The notes beneath the pieces are model-generated. The model searched no databases, was not told where the DNA came from, and was given only the letters and a program-made list of their open reading frames with translations. A DNA stretch of 64,000 bases from Acidobacteriota bacterium (lineage in GTDB: Bacteria; Acidobacteriota; Vicinamibacteria; Vicinamibacterales; UBA2999), in the NCBI GenBank assembly GCA_009694735.1, contig SHUG01000003.1, positions 1 through 64,000 of the forward strand, written 5' to 3'. This document shows, piece by piece, positions 19,402-28,836 of this stretch. A program made the translations under genes and the position numbers. How positions within the stretch are numbered: position 1 is the stretch's first letter; each line of letters opens with the position of its first letter.

Positions 19402-21249
19402 ATGAAGCCCTTCTTAACTGCGTTGGATGATCGTGTGCTCGTGTGCGATGGCGCCATGGGGACGATGCTGTACGCGAAGGGGGTGTTCATCAATCGCTGC
19501 TTCGAGTCGCTCAACCAGACGCAACCCGACCTGGTCGTGGATGTGCACTGCGACTACCTGAAGGCCGGCGCCGACGTCGTCGAGACCAACACGTTTGGCG
19601 CCAACCGCATGAAGCTGCGCGGCTTCGGGTTGGGCGACCAGGTGCGCGACATCAACCTGGCCGGCGCCACCCTGGCGCGGCGCGCGGTGGAGAAGTCGGG
19701 ACAGCCGGCGTACGTGGCCGGCGCCATCGGCCCGATCGGCGTGCGCATCGAGCCGTGGGGCAAGACCGGCGTGGACGAAGCCGAGGCCATGTTCCGCGAG
19801 CAGGCGCAGGCGCTCGTCGACGGCCAAGTCGACCTGTTCATTCTCGAAACCTTCCGCGACCTGAACGAGATTGGCGCGGCCATCGCCGCGGTGCGCAGCG
19901 TGTGCGACCTGCCGATCGTGGCGCAGATGACCACCGAAGAAGACGGCGCCAGTCTTGACGGGGCGCCGCCCGAGCAGTTCGCGCCCGACCTGATCGCGCG
20001 CGGCGCGAGCGTCGTCGGCGTCAATTGCAGCGTCGGCCCGGCGCCGATGCTCGAAACCATCGAACGGATCAGCGACGTCACCGACGTGTGGCTGTCGGCA
20101 CAGCCCAACGCGGGCCGGCCGCGCGACATCGAGGGCCGCAACCTCTACCTGTGCTCGCCTGAGTACATGGCGTCGTACGCGCGCCGGTTCATTGCCTCGG
20201 GCGTGCGCCTGGTCGGTGGCTGCTGCGGCACCACGCCGGAGCACATTCGGCAGATCGCGCTCGCCGCGAAGTCGATGGCCCCCGGTCTTGCGCGCCATGC
20301 CGCGACGGCGGACGTGCGGACGCCGGTGGCCAGCCAGCCGAACGCGCGTCCGGCGCTGCCGCGCGAGTCGAAATCGATCATGGGGCGGAAGCTGGCCAAC
20401 GGCGGATTCATCCGCGCGATCGAGCTGGTGCCGCCGCGGGGGCATGCCGCCAGCGCGGCGTTGGCCGATGCCGCCCGCCTCGCCAAACGCGGTGTGGATG
20501 TGGTGACCATTCCCGACGGTCCGCGGTCCGGCGCGCGCATGAGCGCGCTCTCGTTGGCCGTACTCGTGCAACAGCATGCGGCAGTGGAAGTGTTGCTGCA
20601 GTACTCCTGTCGTGATCGGAATCTTCTCGGCATTCAGTCGGATCTGTTGGGTGCTCACGCGATGGGTGTGCGGAACCTGCTCGGCATCACCGGCGATGTG
20701 CGCAGCCTGGGAGATATCCCTGACGCCACAGCTGTGTTCGACGTCGACTCGATCGGACTAACCAACGTCATCGCGCGTCTCAATCATGGGCTCGATATCG
20801 GCGGCCAGTCGATTGGCGAGCCGACCTCGTTCCATACGGGCGTGATGGTCAACCCGTCGCGTGATCTCGATCAGGAATTACGGCGCCTCGAGTTCAAGGT
20901 GGAAGCCGGGGCGGAGTTCGCGGTGACGAGACCGGTGTTTGATGTGTCCGCATTCGAACGTTTCCTCGCGCGCGTCACGCCGCTGGGCGTGCCGATCATC
21001 GTCGGCATCTGGCCGTTCGAGAGCGCGCTCAATGCCGAGTTCATGGCGAACGAAGTGCCCGGTGTGACGGTGCCTGATGCCCTGGTGGAGCGGATGCGTC
21101 GCACCACCAGTGCGGACGCGGCGGCCGCCGAAGGCGTGAAAGTGGCGCGGGAGCTCGTGGCAGCCATCAAGGGGATGGCTGCGGGTGTGCAGATCTCAAC
21201 GCCGTCGGGCCGGCTGGACGCCGCCCTCGATGTGCTCGACGTGGTATAG
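19402..21249 (+). CDS. Bifunctional homocysteine S-methyltransferase / methylenetetrahydrofolate reductase
   Basis: VCDGAMGTMLYAKG, GGCCGTTPEHIR zinc site, then MTHFR domain (IRAIELVPPRGHAAS...LLGITGDVRSLG). Confidence 0.9.
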   Translation: MKPFLTALDDRVLVCDGAMGTMLYAKGVFINRCFESLNQTQPDLVVDVHCDYLKAGADVVETNTFGANRMKLRGFGLGDQVRDINLAGATLARRAVEKSGQPAYVAGAIGPIGVRIEPWGKTGVDEAEAMFREQAQALVDGQVDLFILETFRDLNEIGAAIAAVRSVCDLPIVAQMTTEEDGASLDGAPPEQFAPDLIARGASVVGVNCSVGPAPMLETIERISDVTDVWLSAQPNAGRPRDIEGRNLYLCSPEYMASYARRFIASGVRLVGGCCGTTPEHIRQIALAAKSMAPGLARHAATADVRTPVASQPNARPALPRESKSIMGRKLANGGFIRAIELVPPRGHAASAALADAARLAKRGVDVVTIPDGPRSGARMSALSLAVLVQQHAAVEVLLQYSCRDRNLLGIQSDLLGAHAMGVRNLLGITGDVRSLGDIPDATAVFDVDSIGLTNVIARLNHGLDIGGQSIGEPTSFHTGVMVNPSRDLDQELRRLEFKVEAGAEFAVTRPVFDVSAFERFLARVTPLGVPIIVGIWPFESALNAEFMANEVPGVTVPDALVERMRRTTSADAAAAEGVKVARELVAAIKGMAAGVQISTPSGRLDAALDVLDVV

Positions 21250-21270
21250 TCCGGGTCGTTTCGGAGACTG

Positions 21271-21960
21271 TTGAAAATGGGCCTATTTAACGAAGAAACA
21301 CAGCGCTCGGGCGACGCGGCCACGAGGGCGCTGTCGGTCACTACGGTCGAGATCGACTTCGTCGAGAAGGTCTATCAAGGCATCGCCAGCGTGTACGACT
21401 ACACCTACGGCCCGACCCTGCATCCCGGGCGGCTCGAGGCCATCGAGAAGATGGCGGTTCGCCCTGGTACGCACGTGCTCGAAGTGGGCGTTGGCACGGG
21501 CATCAACCTCTCGCTGTATCCGCGCAACTGCCGGGTGACCGGCATCGACCTGTCCAGCAAGATGCTCGAGAAGGCGCAAGCCCGGATCGATGAGAAGGGC
21601 CTCCATCACTGCGACCTCGCGGCGATGGATGCGACCCAGCTCAAGTTCGCCGACAACTCGTTTGATGTCGTCTACGCGCCCTACGTGATCAGCGTGGTGC
21701 CGGAACCGGTCAAGGTGGCGCGCGAAATGTACCGTGTCTGCCGTCCCGGTGGCCGCGTCATTATCCTCAACCACTTCAAGAGCGCCAACCCGATCGTGGG
21801 CCGTATCGAGCGCGCGATTTCGCCGATGACGGTGCACATCGGCTTCACGGCCGATCTCGATCTGCCCGCGTTCCTCAAGCAGGCCGACCTGAATCCCGTC
21901 TCGATCGAAAAAGTGAACATCCCGAAAATGTGGTCGCTCATCACGGTCGTCAAAGACTAG
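21271..21960 (+). CDS. Class I SAM methyltransferase, PmtA-like phospholipid N-methyltransferase
   Basis: YDYTYGPTLHPGRLEAIEKM, VLEVGVGTGINLSLYP, GIDLSSKMLEKAQ, ILNHFKS. Confidence 0.75.
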   Translation: MKMGLFNEETQRSGDAATRALSVTTVEIDFVEKVYQGIASVYDYTYGPTLHPGRLEAIEKMAVRPGTHVLEVGVGTGINLSLYPRNCRVTGIDLSSKMLEKAQARIDEKGLHHCDLAAMDATQLKFADNSFDVVYAPYVISVVPEPVKVAREMYRVCRPGGRVIILNHFKSANPIVGRIERAISPMTVHIGFTADLDLPAFLKQADLNPVSIEKVNIPKMWSLITVVKD

Positions 21961-22428
21961 TTGGCGCCACCGCCCGCCACGCCTGAACCCGGCTGGACTC
22001 CCGTCCAGCCGTTTCCGTCTCTGGACCCACAGTCGTTCCTCGTTGCCAATCCGTCTGGCGAAAGCGTGCGCATTGCGTATTTTCGTCGGCCCGAGACGCC
22101 GGTGCTCCATGCCAGGGCGTGGTTCGGCCGCGAGACGCAGGGCCCGCCCGGCCACGTGCATGGCGGCGCGATGGCGGCGGTGCTCGACGAAGCGATGGGC
22201 GGCGCGTGCTGGATGAACGGCCACCGCACCGTGGCCGCGAAGATCTCGGTGTCGTTCCTGGAGATGCTGAAGCTCGAGACGGAGACCACGGTCGAGGCGG
22301 CAATCGAGCGGACCGACGGGCGCAAGATCTACCTGCGAGCGAAGATGTCGGACGGGCGCGGGACGACGATCGCCGAGGCCGACGGCCTTTTCATCGTGCT
22401 TAAGGACGACACGTTCAAGAAGCCGTGA
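21961..22428 (+). CDS. PaaI-like hotdog thioesterase
   Basis: GPPGHVHGGAMAAVLDEAMGGACW hotdog motif. Confidence 0.8.
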   Translation: MAPPPATPEPGWTPVQPFPSLDPQSFLVANPSGESVRIAYFRRPETPVLHARAWFGRETQGPPGHVHGGAMAAVLDEAMGGACWMNGHRTVAAKISVSFLEMLKLETETTVEAAIERTDGRKIYLRAKMSDGRGTTIAEADGLFIVLKDDTFKKP

Positions 22429-22479
22429 TCCAATGGTCACTCTGCTGCTTGTGACACCCCGTCAAGCTACAATAGAGAG

Positions 22480-22884
22480 GTGAGCTTTGACGAACGCGCC
22501 TTCTTCAGCGAGAAGCCCGAGAGCCGGCCGGCCAAGTACCCGTGCCCCCGCTGCAAGCGGACCAACGAGTACACCATCCGATGGATGCGGCGGACCAAGA
22601 AGGACCGCGCGCCGCAAGCCGCCGACGAGCGCGCCAAGTTCGACAAGCTGCGCGATCACCTACTGCGCCTGGACGATGAGGTGACGTGCAAGACCTGCGG
22701 CAAGAAGTTCGAGATTCCGTCGCTGCATTCGATGATGTTCATCGATCAGCTCGACGGCCTGCCGAAGGACGAAGAGGCCGACGAGAGTGAAGCCACCGCG
22801 GCACCTGGCAAGCCCATGGATGCCACGACTCGCGCGGCGTTGCCGGCGCGGTTTACGCGCCCGACCAAAGGCTGGCGCGGCTAG
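22480..22884 (+). CDS. Small protein with two zinc-ribbon knuckles
   Basis: YPCPRCKRTNEY and CKTCGKKFEIPS; GTG start 6 nt after TACAAT. Confidence 0.55.
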   Translation: MSFDERAFFSEKPESRPAKYPCPRCKRTNEYTIRWMRRTKKDRAPQAADERAKFDKLRDHLLRLDDEVTCKTCGKKFEIPSLHSMMFIDQLDGLPKDEEADESEATAAPGKPMDATTRAALPARFTRPTKGWRG

Positions 22885-22951
22885 GCCGCAGATTCATGCC
22901 AGGCCACAGATTAGACACCGATTAAACACAGATTAGCAGGCAGCCTGCTGT

Positions 22952-23641
22952 CTACCAGATGCCCGGCAACAGCCGCGACCGCACCTGGCGCTGGTAGGCG
23001 CGATACTTCTCGCCGAACGTCTCGACCAGCAATGCTTCTTCCCACGGAATTGCCACGATTAAATACGCCGTGCTGATTATGGCGAACAGCAAACGGCTGT
23101 AGGTCATGCGCTGCATGCTGAACACCATCAGGATCCAGGCGAGGTAGATGGGATGCCGGACGAAGCCGAACAGTCCGGTGACTTTGAACTCGACCGGCCG
23201 GCCGGGCGGCGCGACCCGAACGCCTGCCAGTTCCCACACGCCGATCGCACTTGCCGCGCGCGCGGTCATCGAGATGCCCGTCAGTGCCAGGAACCACATC
23301 ACCCAGCGCCACGGTCCGTCGATCGCCCACGCCACGCCGGGTAAGGGCTGCCAGAACCAGCACACGGCGAGGAACAGCAGGCTGGCGACCCACACGTAGA
23401 GGCTGCGCTCGAGCTCGGCCGGAACCGTGCGGGTAATCCAGGCCTTGGCGCCGGTCCTCGCCATCACGCTGTGATGCAGCGCGAACACCGTGAACAGCGC
23501 CACGTTGAAGGCGATCGCGGGCCACGCCGGCTGGCCGGTGGCCGGCGCGGGCAGGTCGAGGCGAATGCCGTAGACGACCGCAAACGAGGCGAGTGACAGG
23601 GCGAAGAGCAGCGCGCCGATCCACACGAATGTCTTTCGCAC
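22952..23641 (-). CDS. MddA/NnrU-like membrane methyltransferase
   Basis: Multi-TM; GLFGFVRHPIYLAWILMVFS and ETFGEKYRAYQRQVRSRLLP (ICMT-type C-terminus). GTG start at 23641 gives VRKTFVW. Confidence 0.7.
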   Translation of the reverse strand: MRKTFVWIGALLFALSLASFAVVYGIRLDLPAPATGQPAWPAIAFNVALFTVFALHHSVMARTGAKAWITRTVPAELERSLYVWVASLLFLAVCWFWQPLPGVAWAIDGPWRWVMWFLALTGISMTARAASAIGVWELAGVRVAPPGRPVEFKVTGLFGFVRHPIYLAWILMVFSMQRMTYSRLLFAIISTAYLIVAIPWEEALLVETFGEKYRAYQRQVRSRLLPGIW

Positions 23642-23647
23642 GAACGG

Positions 23648-23654
23648 TATTATA
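23648..23654. promoter_or_regulatory. Symmetric divergent -10 element
   Basis: TATTAT on + (23648-23653) and TATAAT on - (23649-23654) in a 21-bp intergenic gap between divergent starts. Confidence 0.6.
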
Positions 23655-23662
23655 GAGGTCAG

Positions 23663-24931
23663 TTGAGCCTCCCCAAGGTCGCCATTACCGGCATCGGAGC
23701 CGTTTCCGCGTTTGGCGTCGGGCGCGAAGTGTATTGGGACGCGATTCGCCGCGGGCAAAGCGGCACCCGCGCCATCACCGAGTTCGACGTCTCAACCTAT
23801 CCCTGCAAGGTCGCTGCTCCCGTACCGCCCGTGGACATCGCCGCAGCGATGCCGCTCGCGGGCGAAGCCGCCCCCCGCGATTCGCGCGCCGACCCTAAGC
23901 GCTACTCCCGCGCGGCGTTGTTTGGTGTGGTGGCTGCGCGCGAAGCCTGGAACGACGCGAGACTTGGTTTTGGCGAAGCCAACGCCGGCGTGATTATTGG
24001 GAGCGGCGGTGGCGGCATCGACGTTGGCGAGCGCCAGTATCAGGACTTCTTCACGACCGGCGGACAGCATGTCACGCCCTATGCCATTGCCATCGGTATC
24101 TGCGGCATGGTGTCGAGTGAGATCTCGATTGCCCTCGGCGTCCGCGGGATCAGCCATGTGCTGTCGACCGGTTGCACCAGTTCCACCGACGCCCTCGGCT
24201 ACGCCTGCATGTTGCTGCGCCAGGGCGAATGTGACGTGTTGCTGTCGGGCGGCGCCGATGGCTGCGTGTTGCCGGGCATGATCTTCGGCTTCTCGCGCAT
24301 GCGCGCGGTCTCGACCCACTACAACGATCGCGGCGCCGAGGCGTCGCGGCCGTTCGACCGTGGCCGCGACGGCTTCGTGCTGGGCGAAGGCGCCTGGATG
24401 CTGACGCTGGAACTCGAGGATCGCGCGCGGGCGCGCGGCGCGAAGATCTACGCCACCATCGATGGCTATGCCTCGACCTGCGATGCCTATCACCGCGTCC
24501 AGATGGACCCCGATGGCGAGCAGATTGTCCGCTGCATGCACACGGCCATGGCGCGCGCGGGGCGCGCGGCCGAGGAGATTGGCTACATCAACTATCACGG
24601 CACCTCGACCCAGCTGAACGACGCCATTGAATCGCGGTGCACGCGCCTGGCGTTTGGCGCGCTGGCGGACCGCATCCCGGGGTCGTCCACGAAATCGATG
24701 ATTGGCCACCCGCAAGGTGCCAGCGGCGCCGCTGGTGTCGTCGCGACCGCCCTTGCCCTGTCGCGCGGGTTCCTGCCGCCGACCATCAACCTGACCGACC
24801 CGGATCCCAATTGCGACCTCGACTTCATTCCCAACGAGGGCCGCGCCGCGCAACCGGAGGCGGCGCTCTGCAATTGCCTCGGCTTCGGCTCGAAGAACAG
24901 CGCGCTCGTCCTCGGCCGCTCGCATGGATGA
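23663..24931 (+). CDS. Beta-ketoacyl-ACP synthase II (FabF-like)
   Basis: STGCTSSTDALG active Cys, NYHGTSTQLND and IGHPQGASGAAG His motifs. Confidence 0.9.
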   Translation: MSLPKVAITGIGAVSAFGVGREVYWDAIRRGQSGTRAITEFDVSTYPCKVAAPVPPVDIAAAMPLAGEAAPRDSRADPKRYSRAALFGVVAAREAWNDARLGFGEANAGVIIGSGGGGIDVGERQYQDFFTTGGQHVTPYAIAIGICGMVSSEISIALGVRGISHVLSTGCTSSTDALGYACMLLRQGECDVLLSGGADGCVLPGMIFGFSRMRAVSTHYNDRGAEASRPFDRGRDGFVLGEGAWMLTLELEDRARARGAKIYATIDGYASTCDAYHRVQMDPDGEQIVRCMHTAMARAGRAAEEIGYINYHGTSTQLNDAIESRCTRLAFGALADRIPGSSTKSMIGHPQGASGAAGVVATALALSRGFLPPTINLTDPDPNCDLDFIPNEGRAAQPEAALCNCLGFGSKNSALVLGRSHG

Positions 24932-26099
24932 CGTCGTAATTGCCGGGGGCGGACCGGCGGGCGCCCTGGCCGCCATCATCCTGGCGCGGGCCGGCGCCCG
25001 GGTCCGCCTGTTCGAGCGCGCCCGCTTTCCCCGGCACAAGCTGTGCGGCGACACCCTGAATCCGGGCGCACTGGCGGTGCTCGCGCGTCATGTCGACACG
25101 ACCGCACTCGTGACGGGCAGCGACGAGATCCACGGCATGCTGCTCACCGGTCCCGGTGGCGTCGCCGTGCGTGCGCTCTACGGGGCGGGCCTGGCGGGAC
25201 GAGCCGTCACGCGCAGTGTCTTCGATGAATGGCTGCTTCGGCAGGCGGTCGCTGCTGGCGCGCGAGTGGAGGAGGGCGCCGCGGTCAAAGGCGCGCTCGT
25301 CTCGGCCGGCCGCGTCACCGGCGTGACGGTGGCCGGACGCGCGGGTCAGGACCTTGCCCACGAGGGCCGCCTGGTGATCGCCGCCGACGGACGCCGATCG
25401 ACACTCGCGTTTTCGCGAGGCCTCGCGCATCAGCCGGCCCGCCCCAGGCGCTGGGCCATCGGCGGATATTTCACCGGTGTGGCCGGCTGCGGAACCGTCG
25501 GCGAGATGCACGTGCGCAAGGGGCACTACATCGGCGTGGCGCCGGTACCAGGCGGCCTCACCAACGTTTGCGTGGTGATTCCCCACGCCGTCGGCGATCG
25601 GGCGTTCGGCGCGCCGGCCGAGTTGATCCGCTCACGCCTGAACGCCGATCCGGCGCTGCGCGATCGGTTTGTGGATGCGCGTCCTGAGGGCGATCCGGTC
25701 GTGCTCGGCCCGATGGCCGTGGATGCCGATGCCGCCGGTGAGCCGGGACTGTTGCTGGCCGGTGATGCCGCGGGTTTCATCGATCCGATGACCGGCGACG
25801 GCCTGCGCCTCGCGTTGGCAGGCGCGGAGCTGGCCGCCGCCGTCATTCTGGAAGTGTTCGCCGGGCGCGGTTCACCAGAAGCTGCTCACCTGGAGCTGGC
25901 GCGCCGCCGCCGCGCGGCCTTTGCCTCGAAATGGCGCTTCAACCGCACGTTGCGCTCGCTGGTCACGTACCCGCAGGGCGTCTCGGCCGCTGCGGTCTGC
26001 GCCCGCGCCGTGCCGTCGGTGTTGGTAACGATCATCCGCTACGCCGGAGACTTGCCCACCGAAGCGCGGCGCGCGAAGGCGGGCTGCCCGTCATCATGA
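24924..26099 (+). CDS. FAD-dependent oxidoreductase, geranylgeranyl-reductase-like
   Basis: DDVVIAGGGPAGALAAIILARAGARVRLFERARFPRHKLCGDTLNPGAL, LLAGDAAGFIDPMTGDGLRLAL. Confidence 0.87.
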   Translation: MDDVVIAGGGPAGALAAIILARAGARVRLFERARFPRHKLCGDTLNPGALAVLARHVDTTALVTGSDEIHGMLLTGPGGVAVRALYGAGLAGRAVTRSVFDEWLLRQAVAAGARVEEGAAVKGALVSAGRVTGVTVAGRAGQDLAHEGRLVIAADGRRSTLAFSRGLAHQPARPRRWAIGGYFTGVAGCGTVGEMHVRKGHYIGVAPVPGGLTNVCVVIPHAVGDRAFGAPAELIRSRLNADPALRDRFVDARPEGDPVVLGPMAVDADAAGEPGLLLAGDAAGFIDPMTGDGLRLALAGAELAAAVILEVFAGRGSPEAAHLELARRRRAAFASKWRFNRTLRSLVTYPQGVSAAAVCARAVPSVLVTIIRYAGDLPTEARRAKAGCPSS

Positions 26100-26617
26100 C
26101 CACCCAGGGCCCGGCCGTTGCCGCTCTCACGATCGCCGCCGCGCTGCTGATGATGGGCGGTGAGCTGGTACTCTCGCTCTTCAACGAGCGCCAGTTGCGC
26201 GCCAGGGGCGCGGTTGAACCGCCGGACGACGTAATTACCACCATGCGGTGGGCGTATCCCGTGGCGTTTGTCGCGATGGGAGTGGAAGGCGCGGTGGTAG
26301 GACCCTCACCGGGCTCCGTGCTGCTGGGCGGGCTGGTGATGTTCGGTCTCGCGAAGGCGCTCAAGGTGTGGGCGATCACCTCGTTGGGGCCGCGCTGGAG
26401 TTACCGCGTGCTGATTCTTCCCGGTGCGCCGCTGGTGACGTCGGGGCCCTATCGGTATCTGTCGCATCCCAACTATCTCGCCGTCCTGGGTGAGCTCGTG
26501 AGCGTGGCGGCAATTGTCGCCGCGCCGATTACCGGCGTGCTCGCGACCGTGGGCTTCGGCTTGCTGATGCGCGCGCGCATCCGCGTCGAAGATCGCGCGC
26601 TGGGCCGCCTTCGCTAG
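26096..26617 (+). CDS. Isoprenylcysteine carboxyl methyltransferase (ICMT)-like membrane protein
   Basis: GPYRYLSHPNYLAVLGELVSVAAI and RIRVEDRAL motifs; overlaps previous stop. Confidence 0.78.
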   Translation: MTTQGPAVAALTIAAALLMMGGELVLSLFNERQLRARGAVEPPDDVITTMRWAYPVAFVAMGVEGAVVGPSPGSVLLGGLVMFGLAKALKVWAITSLGPRWSYRVLILPGAPLVTSGPYRYLSHPNYLAVLGELVSVAAIVAAPITGVLATVGFGLLMRARIRVEDRALGRLR

Positions 26618-26667
26618 GGCGGACCTGTCGCGCCGAAGCCTTGGCGAAGGCGGATACAATAGCCACC

Positions 26668-28080
26668 GTGAAACTGCCCAAATGGGCGACGGCGCTCGAC
26701 CTCGTGGCCGTCGCGATGGCCATCGTCGCGCTGTCGGTGGTGGTAGCCGGCGGTTTCCGCGAGACGGTCTTCGGCGTCCGCCTGTCGGTCACCGACTGGT
26801 GGCGGCCGGCGCTGTGGAGCGTCGCGGCGATAATTATTCGCCACGCCATCGTGCGGCGGCATCCGCTGCCGCAGCGGGTGGTGCAAGCGGTGGTGCGCTG
26901 GTGGCGCGATCCGGTCACCAAGGCGGTGCTTCCCATTCACCTGGCCACGCGCGGCGGTGTGCTCGCCGTTGGCTTTCTCGCGATCATCCTGATTGGCTTC
27001 CCGCCGGAGGCCTCGTCTCGCTGGCGCATCTACTCCCACGATTTTCTCGACTTGCCGGCGCGATGGGACACCGGCTGGTATCTCGGCATTGCCACTGGTG
27101 GGTATCAGTTCAACCCAAGGGCAGACGCGGGCTTCCAGCAGAACATCGCTTTCTTTCCCGCGTTCCCGATGGCGATGAAGTACCTGTCGATCGTGTTCGG
27201 GCGCCAGCCGCTCTGGACCGGCGTGGCGGTGTCACTGGTCGCCTTCTTCCTCGCGCTGGGATACTTCCTGCGACTGGCCCGGGACGAGCTGCATGACGAA
27301 GCTGCCGCCGTCACCGCCGTCATGCTGCTGGCCGCCTATCCGTTCGCGGTGTTTTTCAGCGCGGCATATACCGAAGGCCTCTTCCTGCTCACCCTGGTCG
27401 GCGCGGTCTATCACTTCCGCCACGATCAGCTCTGGCGCGCCGCGGCGTGGGGACTCGTCTGCGGGCTCACGCGTCCCAACGGCTGCTTCTTGTCGATCGT
27501 GCTGGGCTTGATGGCAGTGACACCCATGTGGGATGCCGTCCGCTGGCGTCCGCTCGTGCCGCCGCCCACTGGCTGGCTGCACCTCGGCCAGCGGCTGCTT
27601 GCCGCGTCGGCGCCCGGCGTCGGCATGCTCGCGTTCTCCGCTTACATCTACCAGCTCACCGGCAATCCCTTCCAATGGACGATGCAGAACGTCGCGTGGG
27701 GACGCGTCTACCGAGACCTGGATTCGCTGGTCTCCGATCGCGTGGGCTACATCGCGGCCAATGGCCTCTACAACTACGCCTCGACGCAGACCATCGACTT
27801 CTTCTACCTGCTCGCCGTGCTGTTTGTGCTCGGCTCCGCCTGGCCGGTGTATCGGCGGTTCGGCCTGCCGTACGCGGTGCTGCTGCTGGTGAGCATGTTG
27901 CCGCCCATGGCGGCCGGCGGGCTGCTCTCGATGGGCCGCGTCACCTCGGTGTTGTTCCCGGCGTTTCTCTGGATGGGCGGCGCCATTCCCGCGCGCCATC
28001 GCACGGCCTGGATCGCCGTCTTCGCGTGCCTGCAGGGGTTTGTCGCGGTGATGTTCTTTACCTGGCGTCCGTTGTTCTAA
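26668..28080 (+). CDS. PIG-V-like membrane mannosyltransferase
   Basis: ARWDTGWYLGIATGGYQFNP, FFPAFPMAMKYLS, LLAAYPFAVFFSAAYTEGLFLL are PIG-V-family motifs. Confidence 0.75.
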   Translation: MKLPKWATALDLVAVAMAIVALSVVVAGGFRETVFGVRLSVTDWWRPALWSVAAIIIRHAIVRRHPLPQRVVQAVVRWWRDPVTKAVLPIHLATRGGVLAVGFLAIILIGFPPEASSRWRIYSHDFLDLPARWDTGWYLGIATGGYQFNPRADAGFQQNIAFFPAFPMAMKYLSIVFGRQPLWTGVAVSLVAFFLALGYFLRLARDELHDEAAAVTAVMLLAAYPFAVFFSAAYTEGLFLLTLVGAVYHFRHDQLWRAAAWGLVCGLTRPNGCFLSIVLGLMAVTPMWDAVRWRPLVPPPTGWLHLGQRLLAASAPGVGMLAFSAYIYQLTGNPFQWTMQNVAWGRVYRDLDSLVSDRVGYIAANGLYNYASTQTIDFFYLLAVLFVLGSAWPVYRRFGLPYAVLLLVSMLPPMAAGGLLSMGRVTSVLFPAFLWMGGAIPARHRTAWIAVFACLQGFVAVMFFTWRPLF

Positions 28081-28089
28081 AGCAGAGTC

Positions 28090-28128
28090 CGATTCAATCG
28101 GTGTCCCACCGGTGTCAATCGGTGGCCT
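28090..28128. repeat. AATCGGTGT...AATCGGTGGCC interspersed repeat
   Basis: caatcggtgtcccaccggtgtcaatcggtggcc; related copies near 22893-22935 (inverted), 48121-48146 and 62927-62950. Confidence 0.6.
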
Positions 28129-28546
28129 AGACAGACGCGATCCACTGGCGCACGATCCCCTGGATCGCCGCCTCGTGCGCTTTCACGTCTTGAACGCCGG
28201 CAAAGTTCATGAGCGCGCGGTCCTTGGCCAGCCACTTGAGCAGTCCCTGCGGATTTTCGATCTGGAACGACGGGGTCTTGCGAACCTTCGCGCCGAGGTG
28301 AAGAATCACCCCGATGCCGTCCTTGGCGCGAAGATGCGTGGTGGCGAAATACTCGGTGGTGCGAAAGCTCGGCGGGTTCCACTTCACGCCTTCGGCGATG
28401 GCGGGATCGGCGCCGGCGATGATCGTGCGGAGCGCCTCGATGGCGGCCTTGTGCGGGTGCTCAAGGGTCGCCATGAACGCATCCACCGCTTCGGCGGTAT
28501 CGGCGTCTGTCTTCGTGCGTTCCGGACGTGGTTTCGGTGTGGCCAT
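28127..28546 (-). CDS. DUF1801-domain protein
   Basis: VDAFMATLEHPHKAAIEALRTIIAGADPAIAEGVKWNPPSFRTTEYFAT. Confidence 0.8.
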   Translation of the reverse strand: MATPKPRPERTKTDADTAEAVDAFMATLEHPHKAAIEALRTIIAGADPAIAEGVKWNPPSFRTTEYFATTHLRAKDGIGVILHLGAKVRKTPSFQIENPQGLLKWLAKDRALMNFAGVQDVKAHEAAIQGIVRQWIASV

Positions 28547-28639
28547 CCAGCAGGGATGTTATCAGGGAGCAGGGGCACGCTTGCGCACTCGACATGCGGC
28601 AGGCCCCGACGATGGTTCCGGCGTCCAATTCACATGCGC

Positions 28640-28811
28640 GGTGGCTATACTCGACCCAAGACCATGTCTCGCCGCGCCCTTCAGCTGGTGATGATGGGCG
28701 ACCAGCGTAATCCCACTGCCCGCGACGACGTCCGCGCGGCCCGTGCCGCGCGCGCACGGGGACGGTTCGACGATGCAAACGCGTTCTTCCGGGATGCGGA
28801 CGGTCTGGCGC
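28640..28811 (+). pseudogene. 5' remnant of the TPR/peptidase-MA gene at 35306-37807, 330-bp in-frame internal deletion
   Basis: 28640-28676 matches 35282-35318; 28671-28811 matches 35643-35783 with about 8 mismatches in 141 bp; junction at CGCCGCG direct repeat. Confidence 0.9.
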
Positions 28812-28836
28812 GTTGGCTCCATGTGAATGTTAACCG
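28812..28836 (+). other. Right half of an attC-like site (no left half)
   Basis: gttggctccatgtgaatgttaaccg resembles the right arms at 29463-29485 and 31511-31535. Confidence 0.6.
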
